Of a stretch of 64,000 nt of DNA, positions 15,534-26,517 are shown piece by piece. The DNA comes from Stratiolaelaps scimitus (taxonomy: Eukaryota > Arthropoda > Arachnida > Mesostigmata > Laelapidae), in assembly GCA_019614645.1 (NCBI GenBank), contig JABWDB010000009.1, positions 4,507,501 to 4,571,500 of the forward strand, in the 5' to 3' direction. Every line of letters begins with the position of its first letter. Position 1 is the first letter of the stretch. A program made the position numbers and the translations under genes. Under the pieces are notes generated by a model. It was not told where the DNA came from and did no database searches. It was given only the letters and a program-made list of their open reading frames with translations.

Positions 15534-16423
15534 CAGAGCTGCGGCGGCTGAGGCAACCGCGGCATACTGATCATGTAATACGTAAATATGTACGTACGAT
15601 GACTGCACCGGCGGCCATAGCGGGTGGGCTTTATGAGCCGATTGACCACGCATGTGCCTGAATACGTGTACAGATAAGGGTCGACGGTCGGCTACGCTGA
15701 GCGCGTCTCTCTGTAACGGGCCGTTCGCGCCTACTCCCGAGAAGAATGGCATTCCTCAGGGGAAATCTCAAGAATTTTATAGCTCACAAGGTGAAAACTG
15801 ACGAACGGACAGCCAGGGTAAGGGACAGGTCCGTAAGCTCGTACGGTCAGTGAGAAACATACTTCAATCGTCATTGTGTGCTCATTGGCAAGGTAAGTCT
15901 GAAGACAACGGACACCAGATCAATTTGTCGTTCGCATCTATCTAACGCGGCAGGAACGCTTCCGCTGCTCTCGGGTCACACCAAGGCGTTTGCTAATTGT
16001 TAACAAAGAAACACGATGAGAATCTCCGTCTCAAAGAAGATCTGGTCCGCCGGCTTGAAACAACGTGAACGACACGTAGAATGCAACAGGGAAGAGAGAG
16101 AGAGAGAGAGAGTTGGAGATTACAAGAGTGCCTGTATAAAACAAGTGAGCCAGCAAGAGGAATTATACAAATGCTGTGCCATAGACCCAAGCGTACGCCC
16201 GTATCGTATTCTTTAACCATAGAATATGCCTGTTCACACGGTCGGTTCGACCAGCAACATTTCGTACTCAGATGGAGGATGGCAAGCATACGTTGTTTGT
16301 CTATGAAGAGCTGAGAGAAACAGAGTTCGCCTGCTGTGACGTTCTATTTAAATACATATTCGAGTCATTCGCGAAGCGACCGCAAACTGCTGGCTGTTAG
16401 GTAAAGTTACTTGTGGTAGGGGG

Positions 16424-16492
<69 letters not shown>

Positions 16493-17694
16493 ACCACAGG
16501 TTCAAAGGGTTGCTATCGATAAAGAGACGGCTGGTTGTGTACCGCGTTGGGCAGACACGATGATGATTCAAGCTAGCCCGAGTTAGCGAGAGAGCAGCCG
16601 AATACGGGCGGCTCGATTATCTATTTCTCCTATATTTGGAGTGGCAGAATGCTGCCTCCTCAAAACGGCTGCCTCGTCGCATAATATACAACGATATGTG
16701 AATATAGTCGTGCACACGAATGCCCAAACGAGCACTTTCTACAGCGTAAAGATTCATCTTGCAGCCTGTCACATTCGTGTTTCCACTGCTAAAATTATAT
16801 CCCATTCTTAGTACGTTGTCTATTAGACGATGCTGACGGCGGCTGATATGAAAGCAAATAAATATATATATATATATATATATACTGGCTCGTTGCCGGC
16901 ATGGATGTTATTGCTAAATTTGTAAACATTTTGGTGGCCTTCCACTGGGTGCCTATCTCAGGCCGCTCGGGCTCATTGGGCTTGTCGTTCACAGCTACTC
17001 AGAGATTGGATGGGCGCCGGCGGATGGACGCAACATCGCGGCAGGCATTACAGCTGCTGTTCGTGATCGTTTAGAATAGTGGGATCTCGACAAAGTAACG
17101 ACCACTGGATGACCCAGTAATACGCTCCCTACGCGTTTTTCTACCAGGATATATTGTGTGTCCAGAGGATGCGCGCGAAGTAAAAACTTCGCGGCATCCC
17201 CTCAGCGTTCGGCTTCAGAAGAAGAACCCATATATCGGTGATGGCGATTAAATGCAGAATGGCTCAATATAAACAGGAACGATGGGAGAGGAGGAAACAA
17301 CATATAAAGCGGTAACCATTACTTACCCGAAGAGCGAATCGACAATCCTCCCGAAGGAGAACCATTATTGGCAAGGTTTTCTCGCCTAGAAGCTATCTAG
17401 TGTCCGGGCTTTCATTGGTGCCTGGAGGAGCACACCGTAAGGATTTACGATCCTGATTTCATGATTTCCACGATGACCATCAATGCAACTCACTGAAGTG
17501 GCCCTGGTGAATTTTCATAAATTATATAACGCTCCGCATGCTAATTGCCGCCTCGGATATTATGAACGCTATTGGCAGCAATTGTGTCGGCTAACTACCT
17601 ATCTAACTAAGGGGCGAGCTAGTGGAACAGCCTGCCCGATGTGCTCGATTGCTATACAGCGATATACACACGCACATACATTCACACATATCTA

Positions 17695-17737
<43 letters not shown>

Positions 17738-17835
17738 ATACTGACCTTGCGTTGCTGCTTCTCCCAGGCAGGGTCAAGCAGTCCTTCACGTTCCCACTCC
17801 TCCTCCTGTTGCATATATCCTTCCTGGGTCAGCAT
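1944..17835 (-). CDS. Actn: Alpha-actinin, 5' part (two coding exons, gene continues off the left edge)
   Basis: Alpha-actinin is an antiparallel dimeric actin crosslinker of Z-discs, stress fibres and adhesion sites. Only its N-terminus is in the window: coding exon 1 is complement(17746-17835) and exon 2 is complement(1944-2085). The joined product starts [18 protein letters not shown], continues [12 protein letters not shown], and crosses the splice into [16 protein letters not shown], the start of the first calponin-homology domain of the actin-binding region. It then runs on to [13 protein letters not shown]. These words are nearly invariant in animal alpha-actinins. Exon 1 is 30 whole codons (phase 0). 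Exon 2 is 47 codons plus one base, ending at a GTGAGC donor. The remaining CH1, CH2, spectrin repeats and EF hands must lie to the left. The intron between the two exons is about 15.7 kb, far longer than those in the other two genes. Recognition is from memory but very secure. Confidence 0.94.
2630..2651. repeat. AT microsatellite
   Basis: A short pure TA repeat in Actn intron 1. Confidence 0.85.
4146..4166. repeat. AT microsatellite
   Basis: A short pure TA repeat in Actn intron 1. Confidence 0.85.
7331..7378. repeat. Compound CT/TA microsatellite
   Basis: A CT run passes directly into a TA run. The same CT-to-AT transition occurs at 12400-12443, so this compound structure recurs in the intron. 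Confidence 0.9.
7578..7667. repeat. AT-rich palindromic block
   Basis: The words AAGTATTTTATTATTATTTATA and their reverse complement alternate, so the stretch can fold back on itself around about 7615. It contains no ORF and no TA-only run. It could be a self-complementary expansion or the relic of a small inverted-repeat element. Confidence 0.7.
10079..10745 (+). pseudogene. Decayed mariner-like transposase fragment
   Basis: This is a weak call. Starting near 10490, one plus-strand frame reads [18 protein letters not shown], like the helix-turn-helix start of Tc1/mariner transposases. After in-frame stops, further recognisable spacing appears: [12 protein letters not shown], then LKD, then LGPSDLYT, like the second helix-turn-helix block. 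The left border at about 10079 reads ACAGGATGTTCCGAAAT, resembling a mariner terminal repeat, but I found no matching right end. Several stops break the frame, so no product can be made. Identity rests on the spacing of remembered family patterns; translated similarity to mariner transposases would settle it. Confidence 0.35.
12400..12443. repeat. Compound CT/AT microsatellite
   Basis: Five CT units are followed by about 16 AT units in Actn intron 1. Confidence 0.9.
13199..13268. repeat. Long AT microsatellite (about 70 bp)
   Basis: A pure AT repeat of about 35 units that can form a cruciform. It causes four overlapping spurious Tyr-Ile ORFs. Confidence 0.95.
15441..15529. repeat. Long AT microsatellite (about 88 bp)
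   Basis: An almost pure TA repeat interrupted once by a G at 15520. With 13199-13268 it is one of the longest arrays in the window. Confidence 0.95.
16424..16491. repeat. Compound TA/TG microsatellite
   Basis: A TA run with one C interruption passes into a TG run in Actn intron 1. Confidence 0.9.
17693..17735. repeat. AT microsatellite next to the Actn exon 1 donor
   Basis: A TA repeat lying only about 10 bases inside the intron from the exon 1 donor of Actn. Confidence 0.9.
17746..17835 (-). CDS. Actn: Actn coding exon 1 (start codon, N-terminal tail)
   Basis: On the minus strand, ATG at 17835-17833 opens 30 codons: [18 protein letters not shown], then [12 protein letters not shown], then a GTCAGT donor. 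The acidic tail and the [10 protein letters not shown] word are diagnostic of alpha-actinin. The start is supported because no ATG occurs in the roughly 195 bases upstream, back to a TCAGTCAGT initiator-like motif. Splicing in phase 0 to exon 2 restores the QRK-TFTAWC junction. Confidence 0.95.
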
Positions 17836-18036
17836 CGTGTAACCGTCTAACCGGTCGTTCGACGTACGAGGGACCGCGTCAACGGTGGCGATACACGAAG
17901 CACACTAGCACAACCAACAACTGCTGTGTTATGTCGTGTCGTGGTCTGGGACACGACCAGCTCCACGGGCACAGAGAGACAAACACCACGGGCAGCCAAC
18001 AGCAAGAGGCGCTCAACTGGCTGACTGACTGAGTAA
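17836..18036 (-). promoter_or_regulatory. Actn: Probable Actn 5' UTR and initiator
   Basis: Minus-strand sequence immediately 5' of the Actn ATG is free of upstream ATGs. It leads back to two overlapping TCAGT motifs (plus-strand ACTGA at 18024-18032), which match the arthropod initiator consensus. No TATA box sits about 30 bases further upstream. Transcription starting here would give a leader of about 195 nucleotides. This is an inference; 5' transcript ends would confirm it. Confidence 0.4.
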
Positions 18037-20640
18037 AAACCTGCTGCACACGACGACGACCGCCCCGCCGCCACCGGCCGTACTTAGCAGCAGTGGTAGT
18101 TTCCGCCTCGCGAGGGCAAGAACTCCTCGCTCGTCTCTAGGGAGACAGCCTCAGCCGCGGCCTCAACGAGATGGTCTCGGTCCCGGCTAGCTGGTGCCTA
18201 GTGTTCTGCTCGGGCCTGCGTTGGCTCTGGGCCTAGAGTTTGCTGGTACCACCGGAGCGGCGAGATCGGCTCTCGAACGACGACGACGACGAAAGCGGAC
18301 CCAACTCGAGTTGGTGGCCGCCCGTCCGAGCCTGCGTTCTGCTTCACGCAACCAATGTCCTGCCCAGCCCAGAGGTGAGCACACAGGACGCAGGCACACA
18401 CGACTCAGACGCACTCTTGAGCGGCTGGAGAAGCGAGCGAGGTTGTGAACAGCGCCGTGTTGCCCTCGTCCGTTGGCCAGGCCGCCACGAGAAACGGTCG
18501 ACGCGCGGCCTGCATTCGCCCGCTCGGTGAACAGCAACTCGGCAAGCGAAGAAGCGCTCTGCAGTTTGTGGGATAGCCAGCAGAACGCACCCGGGAAGAG
18601 AAGACCTTAGCCTCCCTTAGCTCTCCGATGCTCTCTGGTCAGCTCGCGCACTGGGGCAGCATGCACACTGACTGTAGCATCGCTTGTGGCGGCACCTACA
18701 GAATTACACTAGAGGTGCGGAAAAAGCAGCCGCATGCGCTTCGGGTCGTGATGCCAGAGGTGGTCCATAGATGACTGCCGGTTAGATGGTACGGCCGTCG
18801 TTACAGTGGCGCCTTGTAGCTTGCCGGGTTCGATGTTGGGTCGGTCTCGGCTGTCTTCCGCCCTGTGCCCCTCTCGACCTGCCTGCCTGCCTGTCTGTAG
18901 AATGATGCGAATTTGCTAATAGAGTGCGCTTCTCTACGACGCACCGCTCTCCGAGACCCCTCTCGCTATCAGCTGACCAGTGGCAACTAAGCAAGCAACG
19001 AGTGGCTAGTCGGTCCCCCTTCAAGGGAGTTACGTATCGGGTGACACGGACGGCAGCGAGGAGAGAGGATGTGATGGCTGGGGCAATTTGTGAGTGCGCG
19101 CAGCAGTTGCACTCTCGATTTGAGTGGCTGCAGCAGCTTTTCATAGGAAATCGCGCGTTGTGTTTGCCGGCGAACGTCCCTGATCGCTAGGCTTCATCGG
19201 CTTCGTCACTGACTTTGTCGTCTTTCGCCTTTCCGCTCACACTTGCGTCGGTGTACGAGCGGCACAAGAAGACTGAGAGCGATGAATGCTGACTGAAGAC
19301 CCGTGTAGTCTTGAATGGCGTTTGGCGTCGCACACACACACACACAGAGTGTTGTTGCTGCTGTCAACGAGATTGGCTGATTTGCAGCAAGACACGATGA
19401 CGAAGACAACGGGAGGCCAATGCTGAGAGCTGTCACTCCTGTGAGAGTTTCACCTTCGTGCAGCACGTGACAGACAATCACTAGCGTATGATCAGTATTA
19501 TTATGAACGGCCTTACTCCGAACTCGTAGTCGTTATGCGCACAGATGGTCACAGCCAAGAACGCCGTGCTGCGTGCGGGCCTTCGCGAATATTCTTGACG
19601 CTTTCGCGGGAGCGCGTAGCGTTCTACATTTATCCCCGGAGCGTTCACTGTGCTTGAAGTTCGTTTGATAGATCACCACCTTCTACAGTTAGGGGAAGCA
19701 CTCGAGGATGTGGAAGGAGAGTCCGATGCAGCGAAGTCGTTCGTTTTCTAGGATTCGTAGCGAATCACCGTTTTTACTCGTTTATGTTCGTGTTTGCCCC
19801 CTTAAGAACCTCCTGTGCTTCGACGATATCACTGAGACACTATTCCGTATCGCACACGCCCGATCCTTTATCTAGCTACCTTGATGATCGCGCTTCACCA
19901 CTTCACGGTACACCTCCAGAACGATGTGAGTGCGAGTTGCTTGGTTTGGTCACCTTAACCCAGCTCGACTGACAATCTCAGCGAAATCAACGATGTCCAC
20001 CCGCCTCAGCCGTACCAGCGTCCCGCAACAGAGCTGCATACGGCTTTAAGTAGCCGAGTGAAAACGATGATGTAGCTGGCCCGCGTAGACGAATATCGAG
20101 TCGGGTAGGTTAGCAGTTCGCGGTGGATTGTAGTCCACTACAGTCCGCTATGCGGCGGCTACAGCCACTGGCACGAGCATTAGGCGCCGCTACCGCCGAG
20201 CACTGCCGCTGCTGCTGCTGCTGTCATGGCTTTGCTCCCACCTCGTGCGCTGGTCCGGTTATGCCAACAGCCGCTGCTTGTGCGCTTTCCGCCGCCAGAT
20301 ACGAACAGACCGACCGAGACAGTCAGACGGCAGCGCAGACACACTAGCTGACCAACCAGCAACGAGTGGGGCCGCATCCAGCGCCCGCCAGCCACCGAGC
20401 GCCGGCTGTCAGCTGAAGTCCGCTCTCCTCACCCGACGAGCGTCAGAGAGGGTACGGCACCACAGCATCCAATAGAGAGAGTAGCGTCAGCGGTGGTGGT
20501 GGCGGCAGCGGCGGCCACCAGAGAAGCCCAGCGTCCGCGCAAGCCTACGCGATACAACACCGCAGAGCGAGCAGCGTCCTCGTTGTTGTTGTTCAAGAAA
20601 TGCCCAGTGTCGATGGAACAGCACAAGCCGGGACGGTGCC
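18037..20640. other. GC-rich flank upstream of Actn
   Basis: GC-rich and CpG-bearing sequence rich in CAG/CTG and CGG triplets (for example around 20208-20222 and 20490-20520), without convincing coding potential on either strand. Its position 5' of Actn suggests a promoter or regulatory region. The many ORFs here are arginine- and serine-rich and look like products of composition. Confidence 0.4.
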
Positions 20641-23600
20641 GTTCCTATTTATGTAGTACATTTTGATGCTACGAAGACCGATGAGGATGATACGCTGTTC
20701 GCAACCGTTGAGTGCATATCGATATTTTCAGCAGGCTCCGTGATCAATGACGTCCCGTGGCAGGGATCGAGCGTATAGCAGTGGTTGATTGAGAGGAGTC
20801 GTCCGATAGAATGTGGATGACAGCGGACCTTATGTCAGCCTATGTGTACGCTATGAGGTTGTGGTTACCGTTCGCGGTGACCAAATCAAGCCAAAAGCAC
20901 TCCATTGGTGGGCGAATAATGAGGCTGACAGTGGCGGACTTGCTGGTGGTGAACCATAGACCCCACAAGCGTCGTCGTTATGTCTAGGGCGTACTTGCAC
21001 TAATTGATGCGTCAGTAACCGGTGTTTATTTAATCTCATGACTCACGCAATTCGGGATTGACTCATTACCAGCTAGCAGTGACGGTGACGATGTTGATGA
21101 CGATAATCGTAACAATATGATATACGTTCCATGTTAAGTGCTCATAACGTTGTCTTCACTGCATATACAATCTCCGTTGATTTATGCCGTACAGCAATCA
21201 CTCTGAGTAAATGAATGGCATCAGCATATATTCTTACTGTGACTCGTTACTCAGACGAATAACAATGCACATCTCTAACGGTGAGCCAGCATCAACAAAG
21301 TATTAGATGAACGGGACTCCCGGGGGGGTCACTCGCCGCACCCCCTTGGAAGGCGCCACCCCACCCAACGCTCAGCGCCTCAGCTGAGCACCAATAGTGG
21401 CGAGGGTGAACACGACCAAGACGAAAGCTTCGCGAACAAAGAGGACAAGCGACCCCGTAGAACGGGAGGAGAATTTCAGGAGGATAACGCCGGTCGTTGT
21501 CAGTGTCCCTCGAGAGAACTTCAACACGTGTGCGACGAGGAAACAGCTGACAGCCTGTTTCAACTTCAGACGGCCGGACGAACCGGAACGCGAGACTTAA
21601 CAAACACCTCCGACAGCGCGGTGTGTTGCGTCATATGGATGATGTGCGTTTTACTTCATTGATGCATCCTTCTCCGTCAAATGAATTCGATTTCAATCGA
21701 CCCTTTATCGAGGGTTTCTTAGGAGATACCCCTTCGGAATGTTCCGACAGCGAAACAGCTGCTCGGCCGTCATACAAAGTGGGCAAGAGTATACTTAACT
21801 GATTTGACTAAGTCGTTTTTGTCGCTTCCTTTTTTTCATTGATACAAACTTGTATAGGTGCAACCATCTCCTGTTGTGCGGTAGGCCGTACGGAGCGGGC
21901 CAAGCTACGGAAATGGGCCGCACTCAACAGGCACCCCAACTTTTCCCTCCCTCTTGCCCTTGAACCCTCAGGCGGCCACGCCCCCTTTACGCAAACCTCC
22001 TCGTAGGAAGGGGTCTTTGCTGCTTATCTTCTGACTACCTTCGTTGTTTTCAGCCTGTGTCTGGGAGATGTTTCATGTGTCTAGAGATCCAGTTTATCTT
22101 AATAGTAACAGCCTTTTTCTCTCCTTTTTCAGTGTTGTACGTGGCCACCCTTCATTTTCGTAGTGCAAGCATAGTCTACATTGTGAACATGCCTCAATCT
22201 CCATAGTTCCGTTTGATGGTGCCTCTGCACGGCTTTCGGAAATTTATTGTATTGTCGGATCTCTATCCTATTATGTTCTTTGCGCGACTCTGCAGTATCT
22301 TATTCCGTGTTATCACTGCTTCCTGCAAGCCAAGGGCTACTCATCTGGCGACTGCTCGATTCCGCCGAAAGCTCCGTTAGTGTAACGTATTCCTGGAAAG
22401 TCGCTATCTTCGCCAGGGATTGACCGGAATTGCGAAACCGCTCGTGACTGACCGTTTGTTCGTGTGGTGACACAGTACTCAGATCACATGCCGGAGATGG
22501 TTATAGAATGATTACGAACTATGATCGCAATTTGGCCCTTTACCCTTAGAGGTGGAAGTTGCAGTAATGTAATAATAAGAAGTGCACTTCATTCAAAGGT
22601 GGATGTAATAAGACAATAAGCAGTCACAAAAAAAAACACGTAAGTGTACTGCTATGGTGTCGCAGCGTTGGCGGGCAATTGCGCAAAGGGCGACTTATTC
22701 GCCCCGTCAACAGGCCATTTACTGACCGTTTTCTTGCGATAAACTTTGGTAAAATGTTTCTTTGAGATCTTGGAGAGTGGAATATCGAGGGAAACATTTT
22801 ATAGAGGAAGGAATGAGGACAGCCAGGAGGTGTAAACTAAACGTGGGGGCTTTAGCGGGAATTGATGCCTCAGCTCCACTGTAATCTGCATTACATTTAG
22901 CACCAAGCTTGACAATTAGTGCAGGGAAATGTGGGGCGAAAAGAGAAATGAGAACTTCTGAATTCACTTCAGTTCCTGTCCGAGTGTATATGCGAGTCGG
23001 CTGTAACGAAAGAGGATACAGCTAATAATATTCCCGTGAAGGCCGAAAGGTCGCTAGTGGTCCGGTTGATTCTCGCAAAAAGAAGCATACCTACGACTTC
23101 GTCCCATAACAAGGAGCAACTTCAATAAGGTCAATGAAATTAGGCCATTGACAGAATGCAGAAGGGATTCTGAATCTCCGGAAGCTGTGTCTGTGATTCT
23201 GAATCTCCGGGGGTGGAGAAAAAAGAAAAACAACGAAGCAGCATGGGAGATAGACCTGATCTCGAAAGTTACTCGGACTATAGGGATCTCACATTGGACA
23301 TTTCGTATGGGGTTCATATGATAGCGCACAAGCCTGAGAATACTACATGAGCTCATCTGCAAGGAGAACAATCCCCTCGTGCGGCAAGACAAGGTATGGT
23401 ATCACTGCCTCAAGCGAGCGGACGAGCCTCCGCTGCGTAGGCTGTTTGCAGATCAAAAGTGTCATTCGCCAAGAAGTTCCATAGCGGTCTTCCTTTAGCA
23501 GCTGTCTCAAAATCCTCAACGATACTTTCGACGATTTAGTAAATTTAAATCTGGTATTATGATGTGCCACAACCATTGTTTGTTATCTTGTCAATGACAA

Positions 23601-26100
23601 AACGCATTGTGCACATTGTATACGCGTTGTGTTGAGTTCATTTTCAAATTCTATTTTCTTCCGATGCGGCACGGGCGAGCCATAGCACACTACCGGGTCT
23701 GATGCGGACCTAAAGGTAAACCGACAATAGCCAGCCACCCACGTGGACCAATCGTGGGTCGGCTTGCGCGGACCTGCACCAGCTATCGGCACTGAGCAGC
23801 CCCTGTTACCACTGGTGACCCGCTCTCCACGACGGACACTGATTGAGTGACCAAGTCATTACGGCAGGTTACCCTCTTCTGACTGCTTCTTCGAGGAAGC
23901 GTTACCAAGCGGTGGCACCGAGGCCTGCCATCGAAAAGCGGCTGGCGAGGTTCTGCTGCTGAAAATAGTTTATTCTACGAGAGAGACACCCCCCTCCGCC
24001 ACAGATCGCAGCACATTCGTTATAAGATTTGTTCACACTAACACGCGATAATACACGTTCATACGGCCGTTTTGCTGCCACCGACCTTCGCGCAGATATA
24101 ATATAGTTAGTTCACTCAACAGGAGTACACACAGTACGGAACAGCGACAGCGGACCTTTTTTCCTCGTATTCAGCTGGAGGAAAAAAGGCGTTCAAATTG
24201 AAGGCTATACATATTTAGATTGAGCGGAGCATGAGGGAGACCGCGATGAAATTAACGGAGAACAGGAAAATGATTCATACAGCAGCAAATATGATAGCGC
24301 AGTTTGTCGTTAAGAATCGTATCTAACTGGATCTGTTGAACGACGCCAGATCTCAAAAAGTTTCCATTGAGGTATTAGCAAAGTATAATATTTTAATTCA
24401 CAATTATTCGTAACTCTTGTTATCATTATTATTATTATTATTATTATTATAGTATCTGATAAGCATGACAAATGAATAGAAACATTTTCATCAACTCTAA
24501 AAGACCTCAACGTATCGAAAATCGTATCGTGCTGCTGAAGTCTGTGAACGTTAACAGGTAGTTAGTTGCCAAATGAAAAAAATCGCCCTGTCAATATCGT
24601 CTATACATTTGGGTTTGACCACATGCCGCGAAAAAAGGCAAGCTTATTTACACACCGTTCTCTGTATCCAGCGACGTATATCAAAACGCTTGTTTGAACT
24701 CAATCCCCTGTGAAACAAAAATTCAATAGTTTCTCCATAAAAAATAAACCCCCCGCCCCATAGGTCTGCTAGTCCTCCTTCAGTCTAAGTGGTCATTGTT
24801 CCTGATGAACGTTTCTCTCGTATGCACCGTAGGCGTTAGTAGTAGCAGGCCCAAGATACCCATTTCAACCTCTAGTGTATGCCGTGGGTTTCCGTTGTTG
24901 GAACAGCCTGGGACGGTGGCAACAGAAATTGGCAGCGTCCCCTCCCGGAAACTTTTCGGTCAAAGCCTCACATCAACATAGTATTATATAATGGTATTCG
25001 TTGTAATAATAAACTGCTATTGCGACCTTATACACTGTGCTTGCCGCCTTCGAACTCGAATGGGAAAGTCAGGTCCGGCAAAATGTTTACTTTCGATCAC
25101 AGCCTTGTGGGTCGTTATGAGTGATGCCTGCACACCAATCGACAAAATGATAGATGATGGCCCTTCTACGGCCCTGTCCCACAGACTAACATCGTTTGAG
25201 ATGTTTGTACAGACGAGCTTTTCAGTGTTTGCAAAACTGTACCTGACAAGCTGATGACGTATATGACCGTTCACTTTAAAGTTTTAATTACATATAGTAT
25301 AGTGCCGAAGACGAATTGTTGCCTTTACGATTTCAATAGGAAGATGATGCCAGCAATGTTGTGCACGATTAAAAAACAATAACGACTCTTGAGGTATAAC
25401 GCTATTTCATGAAGGGCAGCGTACCTAAACAAAAGTCAATCAAGCTTCAAAGAATCTCTTCTAAGGATCCACCCAGGCAGTTAATGCTCTGTTGCTCTTG
25501 TTGTGTCGCTTTATTTAATTTCATTGTGCATGGTCTATGCGTAATGTTGTCATTGCACTTTGGCACTGTTAGTGAGAGTTGACGCTTCCGTCGTCATTAA
25601 CGTTATTTATACGACTCGAGTGCTCATCGCGCCACGTTCCACAAGGACATGGTACAGGCGGCACATAGACGCTGACTCGATGAGAATGATATTTTTGAGC
25701 TCGAGTCTGACCGCCAGCCATTCTCCCACCACACACTTATACATATGAGCAGCATCTGCCACCAACGAAACCGTCGAGATAAAATAGATGCCCATCCTCC
25801 ATCGTTATTTCCTTGCTCGCACGATCGTCGACACCATATCCAAACGGGCGCTCATCCTCATCGTCCGCCCAACTCAAATTGTCGCGCGCATCCCAAACGT
25901 CTCAGCTGTTTGGACGTCAGCCAGTGGGTAGCCTTTAGGCGGAAACCAAAAAAAAATAAACAGAAGGGTTACGACGCCTACAATCAGACATCCATTCAGG
26001 CTAGCTAGCCGAGAAGAGCTGTCCGGCCGTTCACGTTCGGTCGAGGGTCGGTCGACTTATTGCTGGGGCTGCGCCTCTTGCAGCAGCCATCGGGCAGGCA
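20641..26100. other. Intergenic region between Actn and mib1
   Basis: No recognised gene. Three consecutive minus-strand ORFs between 22719 and 23576 resemble no family I know. A 16-base direct repeat (GATTCTGAATCTCCGG) occurs twice about 28 bases apart near 23166 and 23194. An ATT run lies at 24424-24450. Confidence 0.4.
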
Positions 26101-26517
26101 ATAAATACAGAACGACGACTGGAGCAGCCGCAGCGGGCCGGTCAGTCAGGGAGTGAGTGTGCTAGCAAGTCAGCTAGCAACACAACGGGTGGGAGCACCC
26201 GTGAGTATCCTGCGGCAGTCTTTGGCCAGTGGCAGCCAGCTTGCTGCTTGTCTGTCAATCAGCGTGTTGTTCTTCCTCTTCGGCGGCGTTTGTGTTGTGT
26301 TCGATCAGGCGCCATCCACTGTTGCGGGGGGCAGATCAGGGCAGTGTGTTGTGCACGTATACTCTGTGTGTGTGTGTTAGGGAAATGACGATGTTGGCAG
26401 GTGGAGACTATTGTTGCATTTTACTGATGGATCTCCGGTCTAATGTGTGGTGACACCACGGACATTGTCGACGGCAACAATCGGCTCGCTGCTGCGACTG
26501 CTGGCCTCATAAGCGTG
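26101..26517 (+). promoter_or_regulatory. mib1: Candidate mib1 promoter and untranslated first exon
   Basis: An AATAAATA TATA-like word (26100-26107) precedes a TCAGTCAG initiator-like motif at 26142-26149, a spacing of about 40 bases and slightly long. GC-rich sequence follows and ends at a perfect GTAAGT donor (26518-26523). Splicing from here to the strong acceptor at 32010 would give mib1 an untranslated leader exon. Several ATGs occur in this exon (for example near 26385), so upstream ORFs would be present. No coding match is seen. This is inference from signals only. Confidence 0.3.

Larger units (their letters stand above)
2086..17745 (-). other. Actn: Actn intron 1 (about 15.7 kb)
   Basis: The intron is bounded by a GTCAGT donor at 17745 and a TTTGCAG acceptor at 2086 (minus-strand sense). 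No convincing exon was found inside. It carries many AT arrays (for example 13199-13268, 15441-15519, 16424-16491, 17693-17735), a palindromic AT-rich block at 7578-7667 and a decayed transposase-like stretch at 10079-10745. First introns of this size often hold enhancers, but none can be named from the sequence. Confidence 0.8.

Noticed and set aside
21380..21600. Frame containing EDKRPRR, resembling the start of an engrailed-type homeodomain
   Set aside because: The residues that follow do not form homeodomain helices in any frame, so the match is a chance word.
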